Part shown: positions 14,049-14,374 of the stretch, one piece after another
Layout of the letters: the number at the start of each line of letters is the position of its first letter
Position numbering within the stretch: position 1 is the stretch's first letter
Source of the DNA: Firmicutes bacterium UBA5486
Lineage (GTDB): Bacteria > Bacillota > UBA4882 > UBA10575
Reading direction: 5' to 3'
Length of the DNA stretch: 14,374 nt
NCBI GenBank assembly: GCA_002427045.1
Contig: DIPO01000027.1
Coordinates: forward strand, 1-14,374
Translations under genes and position numbers: made by a program
Notes under the pieces: generated by a model
What the model saw: only the letters and a program-made list of their open reading frames with translations
Told to the model about the DNA's origin: nothing
The model's database searches: none

Positions 14049-14192
14049 TGCTTTAATTTTGTATTGCATAAAATGTCCATAAATATATCTTTTTTAGTAA
14101 TGCTTGTTTTTTTATTTTCAAGCCATATAAGGATTAGAAGGCACTTTCTAAACCATAGAACTTTTATAAAAAAAGTTTTATTAAAAAAAGTC

Positions 14193-14221
14193 TAGACAAG
14201 GGAGAATTAATGTGGTAATAT
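14193..14221 (+). promoter_or_regulatory. rRNA-type promoter with A/T-rich UP element
   Basis: TAGACA (14193-14198) and TAATAT (14216-14221) are 17 bases apart and are preceded by an A/T tract (14162-14190) of the kind that boosts rRNA promoters. Transcription should start near 14228 and run out of the window. The 144 bases between the acidic gene and the promoter hold no gene. They contain a small A/T stem (AACTTTT 14159-14165 / AAAAGTT 14171-14177). Confidence 0.7.
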
Positions 14222-14227
14222 AACAAA

Positions 14228-14374
14228 TGCGTCCCGGAAAACACAGTTTCCGGGACAAAGTAAAAAACTGAACCCTGAAAACTGAACAGCATAGATAGGT
14301 AAGAGCTTCTGACCGGGAAACCGGAAAGAAGTAAACATGCAAGCTTATAAAAATCGAAAGATCTTTATAAGAGG
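14228..14374 (+). ncRNA. 5' leader of an rRNA operon
   Basis: The leader begins with a perfect 10-bp hairpin (14231-14240 / 14247-14256). It continues with CCTGAAAACTGAAC, the boxA-side sequence usual before 16S genes in Bacillota. A stem with GA/AA internal loop and GAAA tetraloop follows (CTTCT 14306-14310 / AGAAG 14327-14331 around CCGG-GAAA-CCGG), then a second GAAA-capped stem (14344-14371: CTTATAAA / TTTATAAG, ATC / GAT). The window ends at AAGAGG. The mature 16S start (AGAGTTTGATC) is expected within a few tens of bases but is not inside. Confidence 0.65.

Noticed and set aside
14049..14190. tRNA or small gene between the acidic gene and the rRNA promoter
   Set aside because: No cloverleaf, no GTTCRANNC box and no Shine-Dalgarno plus frame was found; the stretch is simple A/T-rich DNA.

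Overview
The window is AT-rich and looks like a chromosomal segment of a Gram-positive bacterium of the Bacillota (clostridia-like). The grounds are strong purine-rich Shine-Dalgarno sites, several TTG/GTG starts, a DUF6485 mini-protein, a ComEC-like hydrolase paired with a DUF3006 protein, and an rRNA-operon leader of the 'CTGAAAACTGAAC' type at the right edge. The genus cannot be named from the sequence.

Region 1 (1-4760, all minus strand) is a sugar-uptake operon. A LacI-family repressor is followed by a ribose-type ABC importer in the order ATPase (rbsA-like), permease (rbsC-like), binding protein (rbsB-like). Two copies of CGGTAACCG just upstream of the repressor are the likely operators. 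No ribokinase or pyranase gene lies inside the window, and two predicted ribose-contact positions of the binding protein are changed, so the sugar may not be ribose.

Region 2 (4790-6602, plus strand) starts with a good promoter, a strong Shine-Dalgarno and an ATG that hits a stop after two codons. This is the intact front end of a decayed gene whose fragments can be read to about 5352. It is followed by a two-gene unit: a secreted metallo-beta-lactamase-fold hydrolase with a C-terminal Ada-type zinc module, and a DUF3006 protein.

Region 3 (6603-9694) is a patch of accessory DNA. It holds the 3' end of a group II intron (domains V/VI, minus strand) abutting a complete IS3-family insertion sequence. 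The IS sits 23 bases from a frameshifted small membrane-protein gene. Then come a headless and tailless RHS/YD-repeat fragment, a short remnant of a second copy of the small membrane-protein gene, and a further membrane-anchored hypothetical protein. The pattern resembles an eroded RHS toxin/immunity locus.

Region 4 (9693-10570) is the most unusual part: two tandem copies of a ~420-base non-coding unit. They share a 242-base core at about 97% identity with no indels, are flanked by much more diverged arms, and show compensatory base changes in at least two predicted hairpins. It may be an undescribed structured RNA or a structured repeat element.

Region 5 (10706-14048) holds an EF-G paralogue (TTG start) followed by a DUF6485 cysteine-rich mini-protein and a bidirectional terminator. 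After this come a convergent SIS-fold protein that has lost the usual GmhA/DiaA phosphosugar motif and a divergent acidic hypothetical protein. Region 6 (14049-14374) is an rRNA-type promoter and a hairpin-rich leader; the 16S gene would begin just beyond the window.
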